Shown one piece after another: positions 39,285 to 53,600 of a stretch of DNA of 64,000 nt (the first letter of the stretch is position 1; every line of letters begins with the position of its first letter). The DNA is from Atrina japonica (Eukaryota; Mollusca; Bivalvia; Pterioida; Pinnidae). The notes below the pieces were generated by a model. The model did no database searches and was not told where the DNA came from. It saw only the letters and a list, made by a program, of their open reading frames with translations. The stretch covers positions 372,001-436,000 of the forward strand of contig BROG01000227.1 in assembly GCA_030159075.1 (NCBI GenBank), in the 5' to 3' direction. Both the position numbers and the translations under genes were made by a program.

Positions 39285-39690
39285 AGTGATGTCAGAACAG
39301 GCATGTGTAACGTCAACAACTGATGTCAGAACAGGAGTGTATGTCAATGACAGTGATGTCAGAACAGGGGCATGTAATGTCAATGATAGCAATGTCAGAT
39401 TGGGGTGTGTAGTGTCAAGAACAGTGATGTCAGCAGGAGTATGTAATGTCAGTATCAATGGTGTCAGCACATGAGTATGTAATGCTAACAGCTATGATGT
39501 CAGAGCGTAAGTATGTTATGTCAGCATGTGAGTATATAATGTTAATGACTATGGTGTCGGAGCATGAGTATGCAATGCTAATGAGTGATGTCAGAACATG
39601 AATATGTTATTTCAGTGACAATGGTATCAGCAAATGAGTACGAGATGCTAATGACAGTGATGTCAGAGCATGAGTATATAATGTCGATTA
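39285..39690. repeat. Degenerate minisatellite of gatgtcagaacatgagtatg type
   Basis: About 13 loose units of 28-33 bp (gtgatgtcagaacaggagtg; tatgtaatgtcaatgac) with much divergence. Confidence 0.75.
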
Positions 39691-39772
39691 GCCTAAATCT
39701 ACGGTACTAGAATTTCCCATGTTATGAAAAATTATTTTCACCGATTTCTAAGATTGTATGTCTTGTATTCAA

Positions 39773-39773
<1 letters not shown>

Positions 39774-39844
<71 letters not shown>
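39774..39844. repeat. (GA)n microsatellite
   Basis: About 34 uninterrupted GA dinucleotides. Confidence 0.98.
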
Positions 39845-39848
<4 letters not shown>

Positions 39849-40559
39849 CTGTGATTAGATGAGTATACGGACATAACAAAATGATACTAGATCACATCAA
39901 AGTACAACCCCAAAAAGAAAGCTGTAGGTCAAGGATTATAAAAGCATTGTCTATGACAAATATAAATTGGTTCACCACACGAAAGGCAAGTTTGGTATAG
40001 GGGAATATTACCACTGAGTGTTGTTAGTTAAATAGGAAATAAGCCTCAGTATTTAAACAAAATCAAATATCACAAACTCTATTGCTATTATTTTGTAATA
40101 TAGATTATTATACACAAAATAAGATAAAATTCCCACAATGCAAAATTTTTTTTTACCGGAATATTAATGTCTTTACTCCAGTGTTGGATGAGAATGAAGC
40201 TGTATAATACATGCAGTACATGTATGTGATTCTTATATATCTACTTTTAATGGTCAGCTCTACGTTTAGTTGACAACAGATAACAACCCCAAACTGATAT
40301 GGCAGCATTTCGGGATTTAACACCTTTTATCTGAGGATACATATTTAGCTAATTTCCACCTAGAGACAATACAGTCCAGAACACAGCTTTAACCGGTATT
40401 ATGTGATAAAGCTATCGTATTTCATAAAGTATTGACACATTAAACCTATTAGTAGTACAATGCTTCATTTTAAGGTTTTTGGAAAAGGAAACCACTCTAA
40501 CTTGAAAATTATGTATTGTATATGCACGTGTGTTGTTTACAGCCATGCACCTATCTCTC

Positions 40560-41185
40560 AGATAATGTAATGACATCAAATAAATGTGCTGTTTACATAA
40601 TGCATTACAAATGTAACATTTTTGAAATGTGCTGTTTTGCATCACCAGTGATATCTAATGAATGTGCTGTTTTACATAAATCACTATGTATGTAACATTT
40701 ATGAAATGTGCTGTTTTGCACCACCAGTGATAATTAATGTGCTGTTTTGCATAATGCATCATACATGTAACATTTACAAAATGTGCTGTTTTACATGATG
40801 CAATATACATGTAACATTTACCATATGTGCTGTTTTACATGATGCAATATATACATGTAACATTTACAAAATGTGCTGTTTTACATGATGCAATATATAC
40901 ATGTAACATTTACTATATGTGCTGTTTTACATGATGCAATATATACATGTAACATTTACTATATGTGCTGTTTTACATGATGCAATATACATGTAACATT
41001 TACAAAATGTGCTGTTTTACATGATACAATATAACATGTAACATTTACAAAATGTGCTGTTTTACATGATGCAATATACATGTAACATTTACAAAATGTG
41101 CTGTTTTACATGATACAATATAACATGTAACATTTACCAAATGTGCTGTTGCATCACAAATGATATTTAATGAATGTGTTGTTTT
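40560..41185. repeat. Minisatellite, about 44-bp unit
   Basis: About 13 copies of aatgtgctgttttacatgat with gcaatatacatgtaacattt and acaa. The left units are older, with tgcatcaccagtgatatc. Confidence 0.9.
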
Positions 41186-43205
41186 AAACGATGCATTCTA
41201 TTGGAGTGATATCATATAGAAGCTGAAATAAATAACAGCATTCTATATCACAAGTGGCAACACTGTCGGAAGCAAATTGAAAGTGGGGGGGCTAAACCAA
41301 CTTAAAACACACACACGCCAGAAACATCTAGGCGCTAAGCCTTAATTTTCAACACTTATTTCTATCTTTGCCAAAAAAGTCCCCCCCCGGTTCCGACGCC
41401 TATGAGTGGTAATTGATGGGAGTGCTGTTTTACAGAACCAAATATTTATATCACCATAAACTTCAATTTCTAAACTTAACATGGACATTTCTAAAAATGT
41501 GCTAAATCCCAAAATCCCTCCCCTACCAAAATGCATTTTTTACACAATAAATTTATCTTTAACTAAAGACTAAAATCGTAAATAAAATCATACAATAATA
41601 TATGCAATAACATTTAAATCAAAACATATTCAAGGCACTATAGAGGCAGCAAATAAAAATTGTCCTGAGATGCTTTATCTGAAAGTCATATCAAGTCAGT
41701 AGATTCATCATAAAATCGTCCTTCTACCTGCATTCCCTACACATAACAATCATACATTAATTTCATTATATTTTTTTTATCTGTCCTGTGTAGTTTTTAG
41801 ATTCAATAAACACCAAGGCTATATCACAAATTTGTATCAGAGTATTTAAAAAAACGACTACAGAACTAAACCTGCAGGAACTAACTACTGTGTCCACACC
41901 AAGCCCAGATAGTGGTTTTTGAAAATGTATGTAAAAGAAATAAACTCTTGATAGAATTGCTATTTTTCTTTAAAAAGGTCGGAGTCATAAAGAATTTTGT
42001 CTTTCAATTCAAAGGAATCCTTCCAAAACTTAAGATCTTTGTTGAAGCCTTTATGACTTTCTGAACTTATTTAGCTGTATGGTGGAAGCTATTAGTGTTG
42101 TTGATTGCATGTGAACAATTCATTATTTTTAAGGGGCTGTAAACATCTCATCAATCTGAAGTGTCACTGGATCGAACCTGGTGATCGATGACCATGTGAA
42201 TATTGTTCCCATGCAAGGACTTTTTACGAAATATCTACGAAAAACCACTTTCCAGTTTTGATTGGACACATAGTAACAGTAAATAAAATCGTAAATAAAA
42301 TGACACCATAAAAATTTCAAAAATGAAAGTACTATAAAAACGACTTCAAATATCTACCAGTATAATCTCACAATGCATGCTTTATACAAAAAGACAACTG
42401 TATATACTTTGTAGAGTAACATGTATTGTCTTTGACAATTTTGAAATAACCAATTTTGTACAAATGGGGTATCAAACACAGATTTTGACATGTTCAAACT
42501 TGTTTGATTTCCCATTGAATTCTGAAATGAAATGCATATCATTTATAAATTTGACATTTAGGGAAATTTGGCAGATTTACAATTTTTGGTATGACTATTT
42601 TCCCTTGCACCAAATTAACCCGATATACTTTGTTATGGACATGAAATGAACATTATCATTATGTTGATATCGGTATGTATATCACATGAGATGACAAGAT
42701 CTAGAATCAACTGTATAGTAACAAAAAAAAAATTTCCGACGAAGCTCTAAGCTACATCTAAGGTCAAACTGGCAATCACATCTACCTGTGTTAAAAACCA
42801 TACTGTCTAAAAAGACCATCAAATTTAAACAAACAGGGTTATATATACCCACAGCTTTCAGTTCTCTAACAACCTTCATAAACTAGTCTAGCACCATGCT
42901 GACATAAGCAGAAACATTGAAAACAAGTAACAGCTAAATTTAACTGGCAATATGGAATGTCAGAAAAGTATTTTTTTGACATTTTACAATTCTTCATTTT
43001 TTTTCCACAGATTAAAATGACGTAACTAACTAGGATTACAACACAGGATTGTACAGACCATTTCACATGAACTGCAGGACAATTTTTTCAAAATATGAAA
43101 TAAAACAGAAGATCGAAACATATTTTTCCAAAAAAATATGATGTAAAACAAAGAATAATAATGACTTTACCCTTTACCCACAAAGTTGCATGTGGATTAT
43201 CATTG
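41186..43205. other. Intergenic stretch, no gene seen
   Basis: A short inverted-repeat remnant at about 41258-41402 (cactgtcggaagcaaatt and ggttccgacgcctatga, with a G run and a C run) may be a MITE. The rest is AT-rich and non-coding. Confidence 0.45.
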
Positions 43206-43214
43206 CTGGTTTGA

Positions 43215-43387
43215 CAATTGACCTATCGCCAAGTGTCTGACAAATGGCTGTCAATGTGTTTTTTTGACGTCATTCGATTGTGATGTCATAAAGCACACAA
43301 ACGTTTGACGGGCCATTTAATTGTGACGTCGTGATTGAAAAGTTTACCAAAAGGTGCTGTGTTGGGCATCTGGCGATAGGTCAATTC
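43215..43387. mobile_element. 173-bp TIR MITE
   Basis: Ends aattgacctatcgccaagtg and catctggcgataggtcaatt are inverted. The interior has tgacgtcattcgattgtgat. A related copy lies at 48990-49165 with matching interior phrases. Confidence 0.8.
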
Positions 43388-43457
43388 TGGATAAATAGAA
43401 CCATGAACTGATGCATAATAATATGATGACTATATATGTCTCTAAAACTTCAGATGT

Positions 43458-44338
43458 ACCGTAATTTATCTAATTAAGCATGGTGCATAATAATATGATG
43501 ACTACACATGTCTCTAAAACTTCAGATGTACCGAAATCATTTTATATATCATATAGTGAAAGAATACACTTTAGTCGTGGGGGGGTACTTCATCCCTGAT
43601 TTTCAAAAACCACGTGTTTTAACATTTCTGTATCGGCATGTTTTTAATTACAGCATTGTCAGTTACATAATTGATACCAAAAGTCATTATTGATTGTTTA
43701 TTTAGGGCATGCCTAATTAGTAACGGGCTGATTTACCAGCTTACCAGGTACGTTCTAAGCAGTTAGGAGATGGCAGCACAGGTTAAAGTCTATTTCTTGA
43801 ATGTCTGACAAATAATTTCGTACATTACCAAAGGGATTTCATTTTCAAATTGAAATCAGCTTTCCTCTTGATATAATTTATAACAATATGAATTTAAAGA
43901 CTGGCTACATTAATACACCAGCATGATGATAAAGAAGAGTATTTATTATGACAAACTTGATTGATTATGGATCAGTACTTGTTAAGAACAAGTATAATTC
44001 CGAGTGACGGCGTGGACTCAAGAGTCGTTTTCATCATGCGGTAGACTAAATAAACAACATAAAAGAAATGTTTATTCACAGAAATCTTTCACTTTTATAA
44101 ATGTTTGTAGCTTATAATGATCTGGATTAATTAATACAAAAAATAAATAAACAACATCTAGACCGTATTTATCATCGACATGTTGCATGGATATTTGAGG
44201 TTGATTTCAAACCCCCAGATCGACAAAACTCCCAATTAAGGCGCCTTATCAACTGAAATTTAGTTTTTTGACACAAATTAAGGCGCCCATAAATCTGAAA
44301 TACCCCAAAAAGGGCGCCTTAATTAGATAAATTACGGT
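43458..44338. mobile_element. 881-bp segment with exact 20-bp inverted ends
   Basis: The ends CCGTAATTTATCTAATTAAG and CTTAATTAGATAAATTACGG are perfect inverse copies. The inside near the right end has ggcgccttaatt motifs. No ORF. The segment carries inside it an intact copy (from 43486) of the flanking sequence that it splits. Confidence 0.7.
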
Positions 44339-44537
44339 AATCATTTTATATATCATATAGTGAAAGAGTGTACACTGAACACAAATTGATATAGGTGGCT
44401 AATATATGGCCTTTAACAAAAGCACCTGCTAAAAAAAGCTTGTGAGCACCTACCACTGTGAGAATATTTATCAAGTTTTATATTGTACAAATGACAAAGA
44501 TGACTTGATTATTTGAACATTTTGTAGCATAGCATGA

Positions 44538-47500
44538 CTATTTTTTGGAATGAGTATGTGGCACAATAAATGCGGGACGTAAATACTGCCGCAAATAAGC
44601 AATACTGAGTGGCTGCTTTGACATAATCTCTTCAATTATCTGTTTATCTGCAGAGGACTCGGAACACTGCCCAAAGTTCATCTGTAAAAGTAGAAAAATA
44701 AAATGACATCAGGAAACAATTTCCTGCACATTTGATAATAAAGGAAAGTTTTGCTTTTTGTTCTATTGTTGTTGTTGTTTTTTATGCCACACTTAACCAT
44801 TTTTTAGTTATACGACAGTGGCCACTTTTTAATGGTGGAGAAGAGAACCCGGTTACAATGTATCCGGGAATATACCACCAGACTTCTGCAATTAAACTGG
44901 CAAACTTCCTCAACAAATCAGCTTAGATTCCAGTGAGGCTCCAACCCATGCTGACCAGAGGTGAGAAACTTCATAGTTTAAAGTCCCATGTTCTAACCAC
45001 TCGTCCATGGAGGCTCCATAAAAAAAGTAAAAACCACTCGTCCACAGAGGCTCCATAAAAGGAAGTAAAAACCACATATACATTGGTGAATATGAGCGGA
45101 GTTCAACATGACGGTTGACATTACACCCAGTTTGAGATCTGGTTCAAACCCGTGCTGACCAGAGGTAAGCGACTTCACGGTTTAAATTACCATGCTCTAA
45201 CCACTTGGCCACAGAGAAAGTAAAAACCACATATACACTGGTAACTATAAGCCGAGTTTAACATGAATTAATTACAGTAAACATTGTGATCACAAATAGA
45301 ATTTGTCTTAAAGATGCTGTGAACAGCAATGGCTGACATGACTGAAAATTAGATCTACTCTACTGATTTAGATCAATGCAGTTTAAGTTCAATAAAATAA
45401 TACTGTAGAGTCAGAAATATCTGAAGGGCTAAAATTTTGTTGTTTTAAGAATAAACAAAATTTGTTCACATTAAATTTTGTTGAAATGAAAATATATCTG
45501 ACAAGAGAACATGTTGTACATAAATAAATACAAAGTCATGAGACTGTGCCATATCATATATTTCTCTCTAATTTGTGTTGGGTTTTTTTCCCATTCAATA
45601 AGAAATCATGAAACACGGTACAGTACAAACTCCAAAAATGTGGGACATTTTCAATGTAAACTTTTACTATTAGTACATGAATTTAATGCAAATTTTGTCA
45701 TGGTTTTGATTTCATTAATAAATGAAAACAACAAAATAAATGTAATTAAACGCCAAGAAAATTTTCTGATTTTACAGTATATAAACATTGTCACATGGCC
45801 TTAATTTCTTGTATCTAGTCCAAAAGTCCCTAAAATCACTCAATATTAAAGCACAACTTCATTTTATCATTTTGACCATGTTGTTGTTCGTAAAACTTCT
45901 GGATGTGACTAAATAGGAAACACATCAATTTGTTTTTTCATTCACAGAAAAAACATCACATCAAAATTATGTTTTTCCCCATAAAAATGCCTTCAGTATA
46001 TAGGCCTTTTTCTATCAATTTTGGGAAAATGCCATTGGCAACACAATTGGGAATTTTAAAGTCACATTCCAGGGACGTTATTGTAATTTTCTGGACGCTA
46101 TTGTAATTCTGGACATTTTCATTAGAAAACCACTCCTAACCGACGAAAATGAAAAAAATTTCAATGAATTAATGGAGTTATTAGCAGGATTCCGTAAGAA
46201 TTCTTAAATTTACCCTGGTGAACGAGTGATATAAAGGGTGTGCTACATTCACCACAAGAGTACTGTTCCGGCACAGTCTCAGAACATGTTACAATCAAAT
46301 GTACCAGGGAAAGAAAGAAGTTATTTCAAAAGTGTCGATGAAATTTACATAATTCACATAAGTTTATGGTTAAATTGCTTGCCCAGGACAGTGTTCCAGA
46401 GCATTTGATTGGTGTTCCACTTGTCTGGATTGTCCTGGACAGTGAGACAAACACGCTCAGTAGAGCGTTTCTACATGACCAGCAACACCTTACTGTTTAT
46501 AATTAGATTAATGTGTTAAGTTTTTCCATGACTGATTAACTAATTAGTTGGAATAAGACTTTGAAAATACCACAAAAGTTCACACGAATACGCATTAAGA
46601 GATTACAGAAAAGTTTAATTATGAACATTACTCCCCAGAATGTGGCTTTAACGTGAATTTGTATCATATTGGGAAAAATTGTGTGCACACATGAGAATCT
46701 AAATGTATTTTTTAAATGCATTTCCCCTTACATTATTATTTTTCTTTCATTACAGTCATGAGCTCAACATCAAATTGGGAATTTTTTCACCAACTTGGAA
46801 GAAAATACATGCATTTTGCATTGGGAATAGGGTCGAATTTCAGCCCCGTGGATACTATAAAAAAAGCCCTGGTATAGTACTTAAAATCTGAGTATGTACT
46901 CTAACTATTTTTTAAATTTGTGAACTTATCTTCAAATGAGCAATTATTTTCATGAACATTTACTATATAATGCAATAAATACACAAAAATGTCCAGTTGA
47001 ATCATAAATACTGTGTGTTTTCATCTTAAAATAATAAAACGTTATCTGAGCTAAAGTACTGAGAGAAAAGTTGGTGACTTTGGGCCCTAAGTTATGCTAA
47101 TATTTCCTCTTTTGATGCCCAGTGGTTGGCAACAGAAGAACTACAGTAATGTCTGTTTTAAAGTCCCAGCTGGACCAGCAACTTACCTGCATAATGTATG
47201 TAACCATGGAACACAACTTGTTATCCTTAGTAACAGGTTCTATTATCCATCCACTTGGCATCATCTATGTGGAGAGAAGAATAAATTTAAAAGAAAAAAA
47301 TTCAGTTGTATATCTATAATGATGCCAATAGTTGGAGATAAATTAACTATTTTATCACAGGTTTGTGTATCAAATTACAAATATATCAGAAATAATACTG
47401 ACTAAAGCTTTTATATAATATCCATTGCACATCCTAGTTAAGTGCTCCATACCTTTCAATAAGATTAGAACATTCCCAATCAGTCTTGTCTAAATTTTTT

Positions 47501-50500
47501 AACAAAATAACAATTTGGGACCCCTTTCAATACTTCTTATTACCACCGTATTAGAGTTACCGCCCGTTGATCACTCTTTTGACAGGAAGAAAAAATATAC
47601 CTCAAATCTCACAAGATCTTACGAAATTATAGGGACAATGCGATAATGTGTAAATAAAACAAAGTAGCTTGATAGATTGAAATGGATGCCAAATACGTCT
47701 GTGAAACACTGCATCATGGTAAACTGCATCTCGGATAGCAGAAAAAAATAGATATTCGATTTTACCAGTTGCCAGAGGTCGGCAATAGTCACAAAAAGAG
47801 GCTAGATTTAGTAAGACGAGAAGGACCTAAAATAAATATTGTGTCAGACACTCGCCATTGGGCAAATTTAATGCGTAGGTAATCTCACATAGGTCATCAA
47901 GTTCATCTTTTTTCTTGTTGGAATGTTGAATTCCTTTGGACTTCAATATTTTCCCTAACAAATCGCATTGTAAAATACTGTAATTTGTATTTGCCGCCAT
48001 ATTGAAGTTCATTTGTTTACACGTTGTCTCTGAGACACTACTAAAAGCACCTTTAATATGAAGAGTTCCACTAATGGAAATAAGATGTATTATGCCACTT
48101 TTATATAAGATGTAGATACTAAGGTAAATTTTAATGCATTCTATTTGTTTCATTTTACATAATTTCACTACTTAAAGCAATAAATCAGAATTGAAATTAT
48201 TAAATCCAAATTATAAATATGTAATTAAATCTTTAAGTGCATTAATATTCACAACACAGTTATTTGGTCAATGATACAAAGGGAATAGAATAAGACTATG
48301 TATATGTCATGAAAATGATAATTCAAAATGTGCAAGCTCTACAGTAGGCTTACCTTGTGACAAAAACTGACAGGGTATCAGTGATTCCCCCATCAGAAAT
48401 ATCCGTTTCATTCCTCAGCTTTAGCCTAGAGATGAAACTCCAATTTCCCAGTCACTCATTTCCTGTCAGTTTATGTAAAACAGTCACAGAGTAAGCCCTA
48501 ACTTTAATTCATATACAATGGAACCTGTCTTGAAAGACCACCCCATCTGCCACTAAAATGTGGTCTCTCAACACAAGTGGTCTCTCAAAAGAGGTTTTAT
48601 TTAAAGCATTATCTAACCAAGTGATTTTCAGAAGGCAGTCTCAAAAGGCGGGTGGTCTTTCATGAAAGTGGTCTTTTAAGACAGGTTTCACTGTAATAAT
48701 GAAATGTTTTAGACTGATATATTACCAAGACACGATCTACTCCTACAGGTGTTGGAAGACCACAATCTACTGACTCCATTGATAGCACCAGCTTGTCTCC
48801 TTCAGCACGCTCACTCTGGATGACACAAAAGTCATACCCTATCTTCTTAAACATATGAACCATCTCGTGGTAATAGTAAACTGAAACACAAAAACGTAAA
48901 TACTTAAATCTATCTTCTTATCTATCTCATGGTACACCGAGATACAAACACATCTGTACTTAAGGAGGAATTAAACACTATCCGAATAACGTTGGACGTT
49001 CTGAATGCATTCGGTTAAAAATTACGTAAGTTTATTGTGCTTTCTGACGTCATTGGATTGTGACGTCATAACCACACAAATGCTTGACAGGCTATATAAT
49101 TGTGAAGTCATGGTGGAAAAATTTGTCTAAAGGTGCCGTGTTGGGCATTTGACAAATGGTAAATTTCAATGATGACACTTATATACCGGAATGACTGGTG
49201 TAATCATCGTAATAACGCCCATATCTGCAAGATTGACACTTTTAAGGAAACTTTTTCATTTAAGATGTCATAAGACAAATTTTAACATTTAATTAGTTGA
49301 TTCATATTCAGTATTTACTTATCTATTTTTCAAATTTTAGTTGTGCCAGAAAAATACCAAACCCGCTGTAACTAACGTGTCACAATGGTTAAGTTTTGTT
49401 GACAATATTTTATATTTCTGTGGATAAATTCTTTTCGTATTCATAATGTTAAATAATAATACCTTAAGGATTATGAAAATATTTTTGGGGGGAAATTGAA
49501 TTTACAGATTTTTGTAAATTGTCAATTTTTAAGAGAAAATGGTGAATTTTTGTTCTATAATTGCTATACTCATTGAAACCTTTATCATACAGATATTGAA
49601 AAATATACATTCAAAATCATTTTCCCTAGGTAATTCTATAAGGAAAATATTTCTTTTCCTGTATTGATTCATGTTTTTGATATATATTTATATCTGGCTC
49701 AGTAAACAAGAAATTAGATTGACCTGTTTACATTTTTCAAGGGAATCCTAGATATGCCTCGATGGAGGATATTCAATGAAATTTTTCTCAAAATTGTGTG
49801 GATAAATAGTTATCATAGTTTGCACTTCAATAAAGATCAAAGTAAAGTAAGTATTGATAGACAAAAAATGAAGAAAATTGAATTTGGGAGTCAGATATTT
49901 AAGAACTCCTTAAATCTACCTTCTGAAACATGTGCACAATCTCATAGTAGTAGTACAATGAAATACATGTATGTATAGTTTTTTTTTAAAAATAAATGTT
50001 GAATTAAAATTTAGATGGTGAAACATATTATAAATACATGAGATGGAAATGAATCATAGGTCATCTGGGATATAAATCAGAAATGGTAAGTACAGATAAG
50101 TTAGTTTTATACATACCTCTTTTGACCTTATCAGAAACATGCTCCAAAATTTCAACTTTCTGAAATGGCAAAGAATTAGAATCAATATTTTGAAAAAAAA
50201 TATAATGTGACAAGATTTAATGGCATACACAAAATTACTACCGCTACATTTGTTCATCCTATGATACATGAAGACATTATGATGCAGACATCTTTATATA
50301 ATGAATTGCATCTGTAATAAATTTAGAAGGAATAAACAATATAGAGTAAAACCTGCTTTAGCGACCACCTGTGTATAAAGATCACCTGGTCACAAAGACC
50401 ATTTTTTGCTGTCCCCGGTAGTACCATTTGTGTACAAATCAACCTCTATATAAAGACCACCTCCCTATAAAGACCTTTTTTCTTGTGTCCCTGAAGAGGT

Positions 50501-50623
50501 CGTTATATATACAAGTTTCACTGTACATGTGAAATGTATATACTATACAGGGGCAAAATAACTTGCGGTGATTGATGTATCCGTGAATATAAGAAACAGT
50601 GAACAACTTTTAATGAAACCACA

Positions 50624-50655
<32 letters not shown>

Positions 50656-53600
50656 AAAGGACCTGATGTTAGTATAATTCATTACTTATCTGTGAACTGA
50701 AAAAAAAACTGTGATTGTTTAAGAAGAGAGAAAAATGTGAAAATTACAACCCGTGAAATTTAAACCCACGTACATTATTTTCTGCAAATACCATTGTAGC
50801 AGGTATATGACAAACTGACTGAAAAAGAGCAGTCAGTGATATCAATATCATGTTGTACCCACTTGGAAAGGATCTTATCATGTCTAAAAACTTTAATTCA
50901 TGTAAAAGATTAACAAAATAAAATAATTATAAAAGCATGTAAAACCAATTAAAATTCAAAAACCAAATTAACTAGAAGAAAAATGTTGCCTTACCTTTAG
51001 ACTCTCATCATAGGTAAAGCGAGTGCGAGGATTTTTCAAGGTATCCATGACAGTCTGTGGGGGAGCATGTATCAAACCTTTACCCATATAACTAAAATGA
51101 AAATCAATGACATAATCAATTATCACTGATTACTCTATTATGTAACACTTGTATAACACTTGCCAACATGAATTAACAATCATTTATATCTCTAACATAT
51201 CATCAAATGTATTGTACATTACTGTCCTGGCATACATTGTGTATCCTCCTCATGGTATGTATTGTGTATTGCTGCCATGATATGAATTGTGTATCATAGT
51301 CATGATATGCATTGTGTATAACTGTCATGATATGAATTGTGTATCAGTCATGATATGCATTATACATTGCTGCCATGATATGCATTGTGTATCACTGCCA
51401 TGGTATGCATTGCATATAACTGTCATGATATGAAATGTGTATCAGTCATGATATGCATTATACATTGCTGCCATGATATGTATTGTGTATCACTGCCATG
51501 ATATGCATTTTCTATCACTGCCATATATGCATTGTGTATCTGTCATGATATGAATTTTCTATCACTGTCATGGTGTGCATTGTGTATCACTACCATGATA
51601 TGCATTTTCTATCACTGCCATATATGCATTGTGTATCTCTGTCATGATATGAATTTTCTATCACTGTCATGATGTGCATTGTGTATCACTGTCATGATAT
51701 GCATTGTGTATCACTGCCATGATATGCATTTTCTATCACTGCCATGGTATGCATTGTGTATCTCTGTCATGATATGAATTGTTTATCACTATCATGATAT
51801 GCATTGTGTATCACTGCCATGATATGCATTTTCTATCACTGCCATGGTATGCATAGTGTATCTATGTCATGATGTGAATTGTTTATCACTGTCATGATGT
51901 GTATTGTGTATCACTGTCATGATGTGAATTGTGTATCACTCTCTTGGTATCTATTGTTTGTCACTGTCATGATACATGTTGTGTGTCACTGTCATGTGAA
52001 CTGTGTATTATCTGCATGACATACATGTATATTGTGTATCACTATCACGATAAAGACAGTGTTTCACAGTCATGATGTGTTTTGTGAATCATTTTCATGT
52101 GTATTGTATACAACTGCATAATTTTCATTATAAAAATACAATCAAGCAATAAATTCAATCAGCCCTCTACACTGATACATACCTGCTACTGAGAGTTGTA
52201 TCATTATAAAGTCATTGAAATCATACCTGCCACTGAGAGTTGTATGATGGTAAAGTCATTGATACATACCTGCCACTGAGATTTGTATGATGGTAAAATG
52301 ATTTATACATATTTGCCACTGAGATATGTAAGATGGTAAAGTCATTGATACATACCTGCCACTGAGAGTTGTAAGATTGTAAAGTCATTGATACATACCT
52401 GCCACTGAGAGTTGTAAGATTGTAAAGTCATTGATACATACCTGCCACTGAGAGTTGTAAGATTGTAAAGTCATTGATACATACCTGCCACTGAGAGTTG
52501 TAAGATTGTAAAGTCATTGATACATACCTGCCACTGAGAGTTGTAAGATTGTAAAGTCATTGATACATACCTGCCACTGAGAGTTGTAAGATTGTAAAGT
52601 CATTGATACATACCTGCCACTGAGAGTTGTAAGATTGTAAAGTCATTGATACATACCTGCCACTGAGATCTGTATGATGGTAAAGTCATTGATACATACC
52701 TGCCACTGAGATCTGTATGATGGTAAAGTCATTGATACATACCTGCCACTGAGATTTGTATGATGGTAAAGTGATTTATACATATTTGCCACTGAGATTT
52801 GTAAGATGGTAAAGTCATTGATACATACCTGCCACTGAGAGTTGTAAGATTGTGAAGTCATTGATACATACCTGCCACTGAGAGTTGTAAGATTGTAAAG
52901 TCATTGATACATACCTGCCACTGAGAGTTGTAAGATTGTAAAGTCATTGATACATACCTGCCACTGAGAGTTGTAAGATTGTAAAGTCAATGATACATAC
53001 CTGCCACTGAGATTTGTAAGATGGTAAAGTCATTGATACATACCTGCCACTGAGAGTTGTAAGATTGTAAAGTCATTGATACACACCTGCCACTGAGAGT
53101 TGTAAGATTGTAAAGTCATTGATAATTACCTGCCACTGAGAGTTGTAAGATTGTAAAGTCATTGATACACACCTGCCACTGAGAGTTGTAAGATTGTAAA
53201 GTCATTGATACATACCTGCCACTGAGAGTTGTAAGATTGTAAAGTCATTGATACATACCTGCCACTGAGAGTTGTATGATGGTAAAGTCATTGATACATA
53301 CCTGCCACTGAGATTTGTATGATGGTAAAGTCTCTTTATGACAACTACATCACTATCAAGCCCACAGAACCTGAAATTAAATCATAGGGAATTTACCATA
53401 CAATTAATCTTTTAAAACTTTGTCTATAATTCTTCCAAGCACTTAGTACACAGACAGAAGAAAGATAAAATTACATCAATTTTAATCTAGTCTATAATCA
53501 ACCAATTAATAAATCTATTATATTGTCAAAATGATTGCCTGACAATTGAGAAACATAAGTTTTACTTACATCCAGCCCCCAGACACTTCCTGTTGTTGTT

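Noticed and set aside
47094..47405. 103-codon plus-strand ORF
   Set aside because: Antisense to the START gene exon 47264-47187, whose minus-strand frame gives the conserved GWIIEPV and SMVTYIMQ motifs.
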